Source: Anisus vortex | Taxonomy: Eukaryota > Mollusca > Gastropoda > Planorbidae | DNA length: 64,000 nucleotides | Assembly (NCBI GenBank): GCA_949126835.1 | Contig: OX421505.1 | Location: forward strand, 2,413,587-2,477,586 | Direction of reading: 5' to 3' | Shown: positions 23,701-34,528 of the stretch, one piece after another | Position numbering within the stretch: the stretch's first letter is position 1 | Layout of the letters: each line of letters begins with the position of its first letter | The notes under the pieces: generated by a model | What the model was told of the DNA's origin: nothing | The model's input: only the letters and a program-made list of their open reading frames with translations | Database searches by the model: none | Position numbers and translations under genes: made by a program

Positions 23701-24799
23701 GCGTGTTTCTCACAGCAAAGCCGACGCCGTGCTGTCTTGGTTGGTCCGGAGGCTTCCCTTGCCAATAAAAGGTGTAGTTGGCTTCCCTGATGGTACCGTT
23801 GTCAGCCAGCCGGGTCTCCTGCAGAGCGGCAATGTCAACGTTGAGTCGCGAAAGTTCCCTTTCAATAACGGCAGTCTTTCTTGCATCTTCTATTTGTTGG
23901 GGGTTTGGGGTGAGGCCGGGACACATGGTCCTGACGTTCCAGCTAGCAAAACGAAGAGCTGGATGCTTCTTTCTTGTTTTTGAGTTGCCTGGTGCGGTGT
24001 TTTTTGGCCTACTTTTTGAGAGATGCCTATCTGATCCCCACGCACCCAGTGGGGCAGGTAAGCCATGGCGAGACGACACCTAACTGGCTGGGGGCTGCCC
24101 AGCTTGAGGCGGGCGGTAGCCATCCATTGAGGTACGATGACCTCTCCCACCGTCGAAGGGGACCCCTGGCGCTCGTTTCCTTCGCCAATCGGACGAGCTT
24201 ATAACCGGTAACTGCCCTCTCCCGTGTTGGGTCGGCATCTTGCGATGACGCTGGAGTGTCCTCTCCAGTTGAGCTACAGTGCCTGGGCAAAATAATATGG
24301 AGAGCCAGCTGGTGCCCATGCAGCAGGCCCCCCCCTCTCCTCGCAGCTGACGGATCCAAGGGAGCGACAGAGTCGATACATCTTGGCTTCAGATGCGCTG
24401 CAGGAGTTGCCGGTGATGACGATACAAAGTCAAACCGCCTTAGGGACTCCAGCTCCTGGTTTTTTGTCAGGGTTTACTCCCTTAGCCTTTCCCATGAAAG
24501 GGTAAGCCGCAAGGCAGCGGTGGTTTGGAGTCAGAGTATCCTTCTCCCAGATAGGCTACCATCCAAGGTTAACGAGCCCCATCTGCCCGAAGCGACTGGT
24601 TTTGAGGCGCCAGTGGAACGCCCATGCCCCTTCTCCTGTTAGTAGAAACGGTTTTGCCGGGCTTAGTAGCTAAGCCACTCGGGAAGGCCAGGAGCTGGAC
24701 TTAGTTGTCAGAGGCTATTTGAGACGCATGCCAGTGGGAGCATTTTATAGGAAGTGGGAGCTTATCCCCACTACCACCCCCGGCGATAACAACCTTTAA
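20755..24799 (-). mobile_element. Full-length RTE-type LINE with 14-bp target duplication
   Basis: The element is flanked by AACCTACAATATAT on both sides (20741-20754 and 24800-24813). It is about 4.05 kb: a roughly 700-bp GC-rich 5' region (24080-24799), one ORF of 1094 codons, and a 3' UTR of only about 40 bp. A short 3' UTR is typical of RTE-clade elements. The uninterrupted ORF and perfect target duplication suggest a young, possibly still active copy. Confidence 0.92.
20795..24079 (-). CDS. RTE-type LINE ORF: AP endonuclease, reverse transcriptase, zinc finger
   Basis: 1094 aa, no stops. Residues about 40-310 are an APE-type endonuclease (RFASWNVRTM, DIAALQETRL, LLGDFNARVG, WRHPRSRHWHQLDLVL, SADCDTDHALV). 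RT spans about residues 490-800 (DANIITWYKNKGDRSDCNNYRGISLL, GFRAGRSTVDMIF, FIDLTKAFD, GVKQGCVLAPTLF, catalytic FADDAAL). A thumb/connector follows (YLGSIISSS, STLLYGCESW, WLGQVKRMN). The C-terminus carries C-X2-C-X9-H-X3-H type zinc binding (FKCLKCGRDCHSRVGLHSHSRRC). It nicks target DNA and copies the element RNA in place. The first in-frame ATG (24079) was taken as start; it leaves 40 residues before the endonuclease. Base composition is far more GC-rich than the surroundings. Confidence 0.95.
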   Translation of the reverse strand: MSSRHGLPAPLGAWGSDRHLSKSRPKNTAPGNSKTRKKHPALRFASWNVRTMCPGLTPNPQQIEDARKTAVIERELSRLNVDIAALQETRLADNGTIREANYTFYWQGKPPDQPRQHGVGFAVRNTLVSSTEPPTTGTDRLLSLRLSTSSGPVNIFSVYAPNLHSTDEDKDKFYQALDEAISRISSTESLYLLGDFNARVGADQKAWPTCLGNFGRGKINENDQRLLELSCHHGLCVTNTYFKCKEIHQVSWRHPRSRHWHQLDLVLTRRADIGSVLLTRSYHSADCDTDHALVASKVRLTPKKLHHSKKKGRPRINTSCVRNPEKTQQLISILDGVLKVETADDTINSKWSRLRDAMYNAAITVYGKKERKNADWYEAHWEEMEPVTEAKRKALLAYKAKPSPSTLQALRTARSKAQQTARHCANTYWLNICDSIQTAADTGNARGMYEGIKKAIGPTPSKTAPLKSKTGEVITDPERQMQRWVEHYLELYATQNTVTDSALRAISDLPVMEELDTPPTLDELSKAIDRLACGKAPGSDGIPPEVLKCGKPALLQQLHDLLCLCWEQGYIPQDMRDANIITWYKNKGDRSDCNNYRGISLLSIVGKAYARVILNRLQTLASRIYPESQCGFRAGRSTVDMIFSLRQLQEKCQEQQMPLYVAFIDLTKAFDLVSRGGLFSLLQKIGCPPHLLAVVRSFHDNMHSTVCYNGATSKEFPVSSGVKQGCVLAPTLFGIFFSMLLQHAFKDCSEGVFIHTRSDGKLYSIARLRAKTKVKKVLIREMLFADDAALTSHTEDGLQQLVTCFSHACKEFGLTVSLKKTNVMAQGTETPPNIVIDGHTLEVVENFTYLGSIISSSQSIDLEINSRIARAATVMAQLKQRVWDKSSLTERARLRVYHACVLSTLLYGCESWTTYARHEKKLNSFHMRCLRRILQIKWQDRVSNTEVLERANMSSLHAVLSEKRLRWLGQVKRMNAGRIPKDLLYGELVEGHRKIGRPKLRFTDLCKRDLNDSSIDLDTWECQASDRPTWRLAVRLGTSRAETGRMEAAIQKRARRKVPLQQPSTFKCLKCGRDCHSRVGLHSHSRRCSWSPLP

Positions 24800-24804
24800 A
24801 ACCT

Positions 24805-24813
<9 letters not shown>

Positions 24814-24867
<54 letters not shown>
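24814..24867. repeat. (AT)n microsatellite
   Basis: Pure AT dinucleotide run directly adjoining the right target duplication of the RTE LINE. A short (GAA)n run follows at about 24965-24981. Confidence 0.95.
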
Positions 24868-24871
<4 letters not shown>

Positions 24872-26522
24872 CCAGCTATCATATAGTCTACTAGACCAGG
24901 GTCGGCTGCAAGAGAGCAAACTCTCTGCAGACTGGTTAAAACTGCGCTGCAGACTGGTTAATAGAAGAAGAAGAAGAAGAAATAGCAAGCGGAAGACCCA
25001 TAAACATATTATTATAATTCATGTATTTTCTAAAGGAAATTTACTGTCAAAGCAAAACAAATTATCTGAAGTCTATCAGCAGTTAGGCCTACTTTTTGTT
25101 TATCCTTGCAGAATGTTAAAATTATATAATTTTAAAGTCTAATGGAGGCGCCATCATCCACGGGACAAGCACTGGTTTTAAACTAGGCTTTGAGTAGGCC
25201 TACACAATAATATAACTAGGACCAAGGTGTCAACATTATTATTGTGCCATTTATCAAAACAATGCAAGGTCAAGGTTTAAAACAAAATTAAATCACTGAA
25301 GCATAACAGATTTTGGAAGTGCTTTCCCCTGTCGAACCTAAACAAAGATGGCAGATCACAATGACACAATAACTAAATTTAAAGCAATCTAAATAAACAA
25401 TTTAGGTTTCTTGAAATTCTTTCTTTTTTTTTTTTGTCTTAACATTCGAATTTTAAATAAAATGAGCGATATACAAACAGTAAGTTTTCTTTAATGTATA
25501 TTCTTTATTATCCTGTTCTACTTCTACTCTTATCTTATGCTTGAATCAAGCTTGATACATTACCTGATTACAGACGCTCCTTGAAACTCTTTCTATAAAG
25601 AAGATTATTATAAAAATTGCGTCCTACGCTCATCCGTGGTCCGAGTCTAGTCTTGCATTTTTATTAATGTTACTCGATATAATATAACGATAAATATATT
25701 AAATTAAAAATACAACAACGAGGTCATAAAACGAAAACATTTTCTCACGAGAATTTTTTTTTTTTTTATGTTTGGTAATATAAGGGTAGCCTGCCTAAAT
25801 GAAAATGCCTGAATCCGATAATTTACAAGCATTCTTTGACTTTGTCATAATATAATCTAGTCATATATATAGAAAAGTAATTCGGGCTTATATAAATTTA
25901 AACAGTAATGCTACTTCACAGGTTTGTAATTTACCTAGAGAACACTTTAATTTTCAATTCCATTTTCATTTAGATTTAGTATCATTTAGTCCTACTGTTA
26001 CAATTTAGACCTAGAGTCTAGATCTAGGCTAATCATTGAAATATTTTAAAAGCCCAGGTAATGATTTAAGCCAATTTAAGGTAATGTGTGATATTGCCAA
26101 TGCACTTATTTTAGTTAAGTCTATTATAAGTAGGTAGCCTACTTGCATAATTTTTTAAACATGTGTTAAGATGAATACAACCTATTTCATGAGATAGAGG
26201 ACATTAAATGCTGAATTTTAAAAATTAAAAAATATATGTTGCGTTATATATATCAAAGGAATAAAGAGTTTAATTCATCTCTTTTGTTCCTTTTTCACAA
26301 CTATATCATTTCAAAAAACAATAACCAATTAATAAACTCGACACTTGGCCACCAGGTAGGTACAATTTTTCTTGTCAATGTTTTTGTATGTATCAGCGTA
26401 GGCCGTAGGCCCTATTTGTCTTTATAAATAAAATTATTCAAACTTGAATTTTATGTTTATCAGTTTGTTAGTTGTTTCAATTTTATTTACACAATACGAG
26501 CACAACAGAAACACTTTGGCTA
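24868..26522. other. AT-rich spacer with a LINE 3' tail remnant
   Basis: No gene. At about 25555-25680 (minus strand) lies the 3' tail of the CR1-like LINE family: ATTACAGACGCTCCTT ... TATAAAGAAGATTATT ... GCGTCCTACGCTCATCC, then the family's TGCATTTTTATTAATGTT end of coding. Two small insertions disrupt the hairpin. The remainder is low-complexity sequence. Confidence 0.65.
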
Positions 26523-26826
26523 TTAAAGACCAAGTGAACAGGTTTCCGTGTCAATCGCGCAAACTATTTTAATGCGTGTATTTAGTATCCAAATGCTAAA
26601 AAAGTCATTTTTACAAAATATTAAACTCAAATTTCAAGTAATTAGCTCAATATTATCATTTAAATGTGTGTTTTTTTGGGGGATGAAGTAAACAGATCTC
26701 GTAGCCATTCGAGATTTGCAATTTATTCTCGTGACGTCACACCAAGGTGGAAGGAAAACTTTATGCTTCATAGTGTGCAGTACAGTTCTCTGACTCGGAA
26801 CTAGGAGGTTATTTATATGTTCGAAA

Positions 26827-29800
26827 ATGGTTCGATACTGTAGTGCTTTCGGTTGCAAAAACAGTGGTTTATCACCAGGAATAAGTTTCTTCCAGTTTCC
26901 TAAGGATCCCAGTGTACGAAAACAGTGGATAATCAAAACTAAAAGAGCTAATTTTAAACCAAGCAATGTGACATTGTTGTGCAGTTATCATTTCATAGAA
27001 GATGACTTCGAGCTATCCACTCGCCCATCTTTTCTGAGATCATTGTCAATGCCTGAAGAGAAAATTCAATCTATTAGACCTAGATTGCTCCCTGGTGCAG
27101 TACCTACTATATTCCACTATAATTTATTTACCGGTAGCGGTTTAGATAAATCATCTAAGCCAACGAAAATAAGAGGAGCTGTAAAGAAAAGAGAGCATTT
27201 AAGGGTAAGTTTAAAAAAAAAACATTAGCCTATCTAGACTAGTCATTAGTCAGTAAGAAATAATAATGAGGCCTAAGCCTACTGCTTTTACTTTTAGCAA
27301 AAAAAAAAACATTAGCCTATCTAGACTAGTCATTAGTCAGTAAGAAATAATAATGAGGCCTAAGCCTACTGCTTTTACTTTCAAATATTAAACTTAAAAC
27401 ATAGGCTATTAACTAATAGTCCAAATATATTGTAGACCTATTAGATTATAATTAGATAGACTAAAATTTAATTTCAGGTTTTATCAGAAATGGATTTATC
27501 TGGAACCTCAGGCTCAAGACCTCCACCTGATTGTATTAATACTGTTGTGCCAAGCAAAGCTTCGGAAACTAAAATGGTATGTTAAAATCAACAATAAATG
27601 ATGTTAATGCAAAATAAATTTAATCATATATTAAAATATATATATTTTGTTATAATTGTGTGACATTGTTTAATATGTTAAAAGAAGCATCTGCGCGTCC
27701 TGACAAATATTCACAAGATATATTTCCATACATGCCAGCCAGAACAATATCATGCAGACTATTCATCTGGTTGCTAGACATAAAATAGTTAATACATTTA
27801 GTATCATTTAGGCCTATATAAAATTTTTTACAAAAATCTATTGTTTAGAATTCTGAAGAAGATGGCAAGGACTCTTTGAACCCAGCCAATGATGTCAAGG
27901 GCATTGATAATACATTGATACCTGTGGTGTTAGAGGTAGGCTTCTTTTTTTCTGTTGTATTTTTTTTAAAATAAAAGTTTACATTCATTCGTTAAGTAAC
28001 AAAACTTACTGATATGTAATGATGTTTGAAACATCATAAAGCTGATGCACTTTTAAATGAAAAGTAAAATTGTCGTTGTCAGGCGCAAACCGGCCAAGTT
28101 GGAAATTTTCAATTATTTTTTTTAACCAAAATGTTCCTTGGGATATCCCACATGTCTAAAAATATCTTGTATTGTCCAATACATTTTATACAATTTTATT
28201 TCTTATATTAAAGCGGCTACTTTGATTCGTTTACTCAATATATGTTGTTCTTTGCTTCTCCTGATGAATTTGCTATTTCAGACTTGGCCGGTTTGCACCT
28301 GACAACGGCGAAATGTATGATTTTTAAAAAAGTTTATACATTTATATAATTTTTACAAAAAATCTACTGTTTAGAATTCTAATAAAGATGGCGAGGACTC
28401 TTTGAACCCAGCCGATGATGTCAAGGTCATTGATAATACATTGATACCTGTGCCTATGGTGTTAAAGGACTCTTTGAACCCAGCCGATGATGTCAAGGAC
28501 ATTGATAATACATTGATACCTGTGCCTATGGTGTTAAAGGTAGGCTTCTATTTTTCCGTTGTATGAATTCTTAAAGAAAAATTGAAGTTCACCGATGTTC
28601 TTTATAGATAGATGATTATTATGGGACAAAAACAAAAACTCCTGCAGGGCTAGAACCCGGCTGTTTTGTTTACAGTCCGGTGAACTTTTGCAGGACCAGC
28701 CAGTTAGCTTTTATTTACAAAGCATTGTTGAATTTTTGATTTAGCTAACACAAAATATTATTGAATTTCTGTACTAAATTCATTTTACATTTGCCTTAAA
28801 AAAAAAAAAGTAAAATGAACATTACTACTTATTTTAAAACAGGGTGATGAAATGCAACCATGCAAACAAGAAGCATATGTAGAAACTATGGAGAATTTTG
28901 AATTACAGGTATATAATTTAATGCTATATTGTTCATTATCTGTTGAATGTAAATCATTTTGAAATTAAAAATTTATTTATTGCAAACACATTGACTGATA
29001 GTATAAATATATTTTATATAATTTGTCAATAGGAGACAAGTAAGAAACAATGCCAGAGGAGTAGAGTTGTACAAATTGACATACCACCGCATAAGGCATC
29101 AGTGAAACATTTTAAATCCACCAAGACCCAGACTGAACATACAGAATTTCAACCGCAAAGCTGTTCAACACCCAAAAAGCGCAAAATGGTTAATGATTTT
29201 GATAACACCTTTTTAAATTTAGAAACTTCCTTTGAATCTTCTGAAAACTATTGTGAATCTAATTATTCTAATTCAGAAGACTTTGCTGCAAGCATCAATG
29301 ATAGCAATAATTTTAAAGATTTTACAGTAAAGGATAATGGGGACAAAAATCCACTAACAGAAAAAAAATATATTGTCTTTGAGACATGCTTGTTGCAACT
29401 GTTTGCACGGTGTCTTGTTTGCCATGTTATAAATCCTGATGTGCAGTGTAGCACATCAGGAACTTTGTTAACTGTTCTTGGTAGTTGTAAAAATAACTGC
29501 TCGTGGAAATGGTGTAGTCAACCAATACATAACCAGATGCCTTGGGGAAACCTTCTAACATCAGCTGCCATAGTTTTTTCTGGTTTATCTCCTTTAAAAT
29601 TACTTAGATTTTTTAAATATCTTCAAATACCCATTTATACCATTCGACATTTTCATAATTATCAAAAACTTTATATCCAACCAGTTGTGAGAAATTTTTG
29701 GGAAAAATCTAAAATCATTATTATGACTAAACTGAAAGAAAGAAATGAACCGATTATTATGGCAGGAGATGCTAGATGTGATTCCCCAGGTCACTGTGCT

Positions 29801-30831
29801 AAGTATGGCAGCTACACCTGCATAGATATAAAATCTAATGTAATTTTGGATTTTGAATTGGTTCAGTCCAATGAGGTGAAAAGTTCTATTCATATGGAAC
29901 TTGAAGGCTTTAAGCGCTGTTTGACCTATTTGTCATCATGGAATATTGATATTTTAGAAATTGTTAGTGATCGACATGTGCAGATCAGAAAATTTTTAAG
30001 GATAGAAAGACCACTAGTGAAACATACATTTGATGTCTGGCACATGTCAAAATCTATTAAAAAAAGCTTATTAAGATCAGTAAGAAGAAAGGCTGCTCAG
30101 TCGTAGAGGACTGGATTAAATCCATTACTAATATGTTATATTGGATAGCCATTAGCAGTAATGCTAATCAAGAAGAAATGGCAGCAAAATGGTGTAGTGT
30201 TCAAAATCATATTGTCAACATCCATGAGCATGAAAGTGAGATTTTTCCTAAATGTCTACATGAGTATCTTGGTGAGCAAAATAGGACAAAGTGGATAAAA
30301 CCTGACAGTAAGGCACATATTAATTTAGAAAAGGTTTTAGGTGACAAAAGGCTCTTAAAGGATATCAAACAGCTTTCAGTACACCGGACAAGCTCTTTAG
30401 AGGCTTTCCACAGTCTTATATTACACTTTGCTCCCAAAAATACCCACTTTTGGTATGAGGGTATGTACTGTAGACTTGCATTAGCTGCTCTACATTTTAA
30501 TGAGAATGTCAACAGAGTTCAAGCTAAAACCGTAGAAGGTTTAGATAGATATAGTGTCCATTATAGGAAACAAAATAAAAATCAAGTGAGTGTTGCTCCA
30601 ATACTGGAAGAGGCTACTTATGACTATGCTCAAAATTTGTTGATGTGCCTTGTTGAGTATAGAAGGGCTAATCCTTCCATGAGTCTAGCTAATAACACCC
30701 TTGAATCAGCACATATTGTGAGACCATCCCCTCTCACTCACTCAGATTCAAGAGTAATTCCAAAATCTGAAGCTATTCACTCAATAAAAAGTAGATATCA
30801 GAGTATGAACTCTGTAACACCTTATATTTAA
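26827..30831 (+). CDS. THAP-domain Kolobok transposase, six exons, one frameshift
   Basis: Exons by splice consensus and phase 0 joins: 26827-27204, 27478-27576, 27849-27935, 28375-28539, 28843-28908, 29033-30831. Exon 1 is a complete THAP zinc finger: C5, C10, C52, H55, W34, and the AVPTIF hallmark near residue 94. Exons 2-5 code for a low-complexity linker. Exon 6 holds the DDE-type catalytic core: MAGDARCDSPGH (first D, about 29760), IVSDRHVQIRKFL (second D, about 29965), SLEAFHSLILHF (candidate E, about 30400). THAP binds element ends; the core cuts and joins DNA. A one-base shift near 30075-30090 (purine run AGTAAGAAGAAAGG) puts a stop at 30104, while the family sequence continues in the next frame to 30831. 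An AATAAA follows at 31086. The shift may be real decay or a base-calling error. Confidence 0.85.
27214..27380 (+). repeat. About 86-bp tandem duplication in transposase intron 1
   Basis: The segment from the poly-A run through CATTAGCCTATCTAGACTAG to CTGCTTTTACTTT occurs twice in succession (about 27214-27298 and 27299-27380), almost identical, so recent. Confidence 0.9.
28074..28306. mobile_element. MITE-like inverted-repeat element in transposase intron 3
   Basis: The left end CGTTGTCAGGCGCAAACCGG (28074) is inverted at the right end (CCGGTTTGCACCTGACAACG, to 28306), with roughly 26 of 28 positions matching. The interior of about 180 bp is AT-rich with no ORF. No target duplication is obvious, so the exact boundary and superfamily are uncertain. 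Confidence 0.65.
28610..28712 (-). mobile_element. SINE-B copy in transposase intron 4
   Basis: On the minus strand: GGCTGGTCCTGCAAAAGTTCACCGGACTG, then GGGTTCTAGCCCTGCAGGAG (B-box), then ATAATCATCTATCTATAAAGAACATC. Same family as 20535-20740. It sits inside the Kolobok element, so it inserted later. Confidence 0.75.
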
Positions 30832-31639
30832 GGTCTTAGTTTCATGATTCTGGATGTTGACAGCATAATTTTTTACTCAATCTATTTTGTTATACATAAG
30901 TCACATGTCTCAAGTACATTGTTTAAATTTAAGTTAAAGCATTGTTTACATATTAAAGTATTTTGTTTTATTTACATAGAACTTAGGAATGTAGTAAATT
31001 TCTTGTTAATAATTAATTATGTCTATAGTAATAATTTATTTCTAAAAATGTTTCTTAATTGCATGATGGCAAATAGGTCTCATTAAATAAAAGTGTCTTT
31101 ACATATGGGATTGGCTTTAACTTTATGATGATATGGTTGTTTTTAACTACATAGAATTGAGTAATGCATTTAAGTTTACAATTATATTAAAGTTTTTTAT
31201 TTAAAGTTATGCCTAATATTTTATTAGTAATTTATGATTAGCCATAGAAACTGGGTGAATTTTACTAAATGTTTTCACATCTCGTTGTGAAAATAAGACA
31301 TTTTTTATTTAATCATTTAACTTTCTTGTGTTAGTAATGACACTAATTTACACTTGTAATTAAGATAATTGAAAGCCATATAGTACCTACATTTTTTTAA
31401 GGAAATATCTGTTGAATTAGCTTTACTCTAAACTACAAAATTATTGCTATCATTGATGCTTATACATGTTAAGTTAATTTTAAAGATGCTAGCCCACAAA
31501 AGTTGTTTAAAGACATCAACAAAGGAAGTTAGAAAATTTAATAAGATATTGTGAAACTCATTAACCAATTTTTTAGCTCTATATTAAAAAAAAATGATAT
31601 TGCAATTTAACTTTTTGGTTTATTAAAAAGACTTGCTTA

Positions 31640-31792
31640 TTTTTAACCTGATTTTAAATTAATTTCCTAAATGTTTTCAGTAAATAATAATTATATTTTA
31701 AAAATATTACATCTAGTTTATATATCTTTCTGTTTATTGTAGTTTATGAACTGTTTATCTGTAGCTTATAACCGGCCGGGGAATTTAGCTTG
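31640..31792 (+). mobile_element. Helitron-like 3' end, diverged
   Basis: Ends ACCGGCCGGGGAATTTAGCTTG, matching in layout the 3' end of the element at 34529-34939 (hairpin, then TAGCTTG followed by T). Upstream similarity (TTTCCTAAATGTTTTCAGTAA and TGTAGTTTATGAACTG) also matches that element. The 5' end is not identified. Confidence 0.45.
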
Positions 31793-32188
31793 TTTTTGAT
31801 TTATAATTGATTTTCTTGTGTTACTTTAGACATTGACTATGTTACTTTATATTTAATTTCAGATCATTATAGTATTTATTTATGGTATCGTAACCATGTT
31901 GTATCTTTTTTTGTGTTTTGTTTTCTTTGTTATTTGAGATTAAAAAAATGTTTCTTTATTTCATACATAAACCATGTTTTCTTTAATGTATCATTGGCCA
32001 TGAAAAATGTCTCCATCATTGCCCTTTATTACGGTACTCTTGATGTCATTACATTACAATTATTTTCAAATACAGTATTTATTCATGTCATTTATCTATC
32101 ATATGAAAATTGATAGTGTAATTAAATACAAAGCTCATTTTATAAATATAACAAATAAAAACGAAGCAAAACTTTCTATATAATTTAT

Positions 32189-33883
32189 TTACATTCTTAA
32201 ATATCGAGGATATTTGAACCCAGTATACACCTCACTGGGAAATCTTTCTCTTATTTTTTTAACCACACAGGCGGGTAGTACGAGTCTTGTTCTTTTCCCT
32301 AGTCGTTGCCATATCCATCTGGCAAACAGCCTGTATGCCACATATCTGTATTTTCTGAAAAATGTTAACAATATGTATAACATATCTATCTGTATTTATT
32401 TTTCAAATAAAAATAATATATTTAATAATAATTATACCGGTAATTTGAGAGTGCCTATTGTCATTGTCTTGTTGTTTTTAGTTTTAATTATAACATTTGA
32501 ACTAAAATATTTAAAACAATAATATTTGTTGGTGTTTTGTCATTATATATTAAATGAGATTGAGACTGTATATATGCACCTAAATAATAAAAAAAAATAC
32601 CCAAGCTGCAAATGTTTAGTGCACTGTAAAGCAATAGGCCTTTTATTTACCTGTGTATGTCCCTTGGATCTGGTCGATAGCCATGGTCTTCACAATATTG
32701 AAAGAATGCTATCTCTAGCACTGTCATGTTTAGGAATGCAGCATCAAAGTCGGGGTGGCCCGTAATGCAGCTTACTTTGGTCACTTCCATTTTCTGTAGG
32801 ATTATTTCTTCATCATGGCAGCACTTTCGTTCTACCTTAGCTGCTGGCACTCCACAATTTAAACATGCACACCTGTTCACAAAATAAATTCCTTAAGTAC
32901 TGGTATATCAAAATTTAAATTGATGAGATGTTATTATATTCATAATAGTAATAACATTGGGGGGGGGGGGGGGTAGGATTTTACCTATAGCACCATGACC
33001 ATAAGCCCTAAACCTTTGCTTCTATTATATTATATTACCTACTATAGAGATACCGGTAATAGACTATAGCCCATACAATAGATGAGTATAGACCCTAAGC
33101 TGTTCATGATTTCAAAGACAGAAAAACTAATTCATTATTAAAGTTAAAGACATATTAATATTAGGATTTAATTTTTATAAGGTAGGCTAAATAGGCAGTA
33201 ATATTTCAATTATTGGCATTCACCAGTAGGCCTAATAGTGTTCCATAAATTATAATTATAAAGCAGAGCCTAGGCCTATATAACTATTTAAAATATAGGA
33301 TTAGCCTACTTTGTAAGTCTTAAATAAAATAGTAACGTAGGCCTATATATTAATAATATTATTAATTATACTAATTATAGTACTAAGTATAGGCCTATAT
33401 AAACTCATAATAATAAAATAGTAATGCCAGTAAACTGAGTAGGCCTAGGTCGGCCTAGGATCATGCAGAATGATGATAGTATAAATATAAATAGTTAAAA
33501 TACTATAGTTTATAGAAGCATAGACGCCTTTAGACTTTAGGTTATGTTTACTAGTACTAGATGACTAGATCTATACTATAAACTATTTACTATAGTCTAC
33601 TAGTACTATAGTATTAGTAAGGTGTTACAGTCTGTTACAGCATAGCAGTCATAGTATAAGTATAGTATAGTGCATAGCTGCATAGTTATGGCATAGTCAT
33701 AGTCATAGAAGTAGTGTCTATTCTATAGCTAAATAATTACCATAGGTTATTTTCCTGCTCTTGCTCCTCCAATACATCTTGTGTATCATTTAAAATTGTG
33801 ATACAGCTGTCATCGGAATCACTATCTTCGCTTGAACTTGCATTATGTTGAGGATCAAAAGCGTAGGGGTTTAATGTAGCCAT
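32189..33883 (-). CDS. P2X7 'ballast'-like zinc protein inside the Kolobok element
   Basis: Three exons (33883-33741, 32872-32651, 32354-32189), good GT/AG sites, phases 2 and 2, giving an uninterrupted 176-aa protein. Residues 1-47 are acidic and Ser-rich (SSSEDSDSDDS). From W48: WCACLNC (C49, C51, C54), C65-C66, CITGHPDF (C83), then YRYVAYRLFARWIW, LPACVVKKIRERFP (C151) and YTGFKYP at the end. This order (WCxCxxC, CC, CIT, AYR, LPxC, IRxxFP, YxGFKxP) is that of the cytoplasmic zinc/GTP-binding ballast domain of vertebrate P2X7 receptors. No P2X transmembrane part is present. AATAAA overlaps the stop region (minus strand, about 32182-32187). It lies inside the transposon boundaries, convergent to the transposase, so it travels as cargo or accessory gene. 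Function unknown; zinc or nucleic-acid binding would be a guess. Confidence 0.82.
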
Positions 33884-34109
33884 GCTTTGTTTACTCCTTC
33901 AACTAACGTCACTTCCGGTTTAGGCTGAATGAAATGCGTAAATGAATTATTCCAAATCTCGTCGCTTCGGACCCCTTTAAATTACATTTTTAAAATACAA
34001 AGACCTTTTTTTGAAATCTCAAACTTTCAACATAAGATTTTTATACTATTTACTGTCTAAATCAACTGTTAACTCAATTTTTATAAAAAGCTCTTCACTT
34101 GGTCTTTAA

Positions 34110-34528
34110 TATAATACCATCATCTATGACTTTAATAAAATTTATAATCCCTAAGCCTAAGGCGGCTATGAATTGAGATTCATTTATAATTAGATGAAAT
34201 ATTCTCAAAATGTGACCTTAATTAATATAGGCTTTATTCCATGAATTTTATAAAACTGATGATAATGTTCATGTAGTATGATTTATATCATCATTTTTTA
34301 CATTTAAATGTTTGATTGGTCTACTTTCTAAGTTTTCTTTTAAGTTATCAAGACATTCAAACAATTAATTGATCTAAAATTGTTTAAAATATTTAAGTAG
34401 TTAACGTAGGCATATAAACTAAATTTGAGAAGTAAAAAATAAAGTCTTAGACCTAGACTGAAGTTGACTGTCCATTGACTAAATTGACTCTAAATTCTAA
34501 ATCCTAAACCTAGCCACATAATGTGACA
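34110..34528. other. AT-rich spacer, nothing recognised
   Basis: Right flank of the Kolobok element up to the Helitron-like element. No ORF, repeat structure or RNA gene supported. Confidence 0.5.

Larger units (their letters stand above)
26527..34105. mobile_element. 7.6-kb Kolobok-type DNA transposon, TTAA target
   Basis: The ends read AGACCAAGTGAA on the left (26527) and the inverted TTCACTTGGTCT on the right (34105): a perfect 12-bp terminal inverted repeat. Each is bounded outside by TTAA (26523-26526 and 34106-34109), the target duplication of Kolobok and piggyBac elements. Inside are a spliced THAP-domain transposase (+) and, facing it, a 3-exon ballast-domain gene (-). THAP plus TTAA identifies the Kolobok superfamily rather than piggyBac. 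Nested within are a small inverted-repeat element, a SINE-B and a Helitron-end-like piece. Transposase carries one frameshift, so self-mobilisation is doubtful. Confidence 0.88.

Noticed and set aside
20880..24642. Many plus-strand ORFs of 60-130 codons
   Set aside because: They are antisense shadows of the GC-rich LINE ORF on the minus strand.
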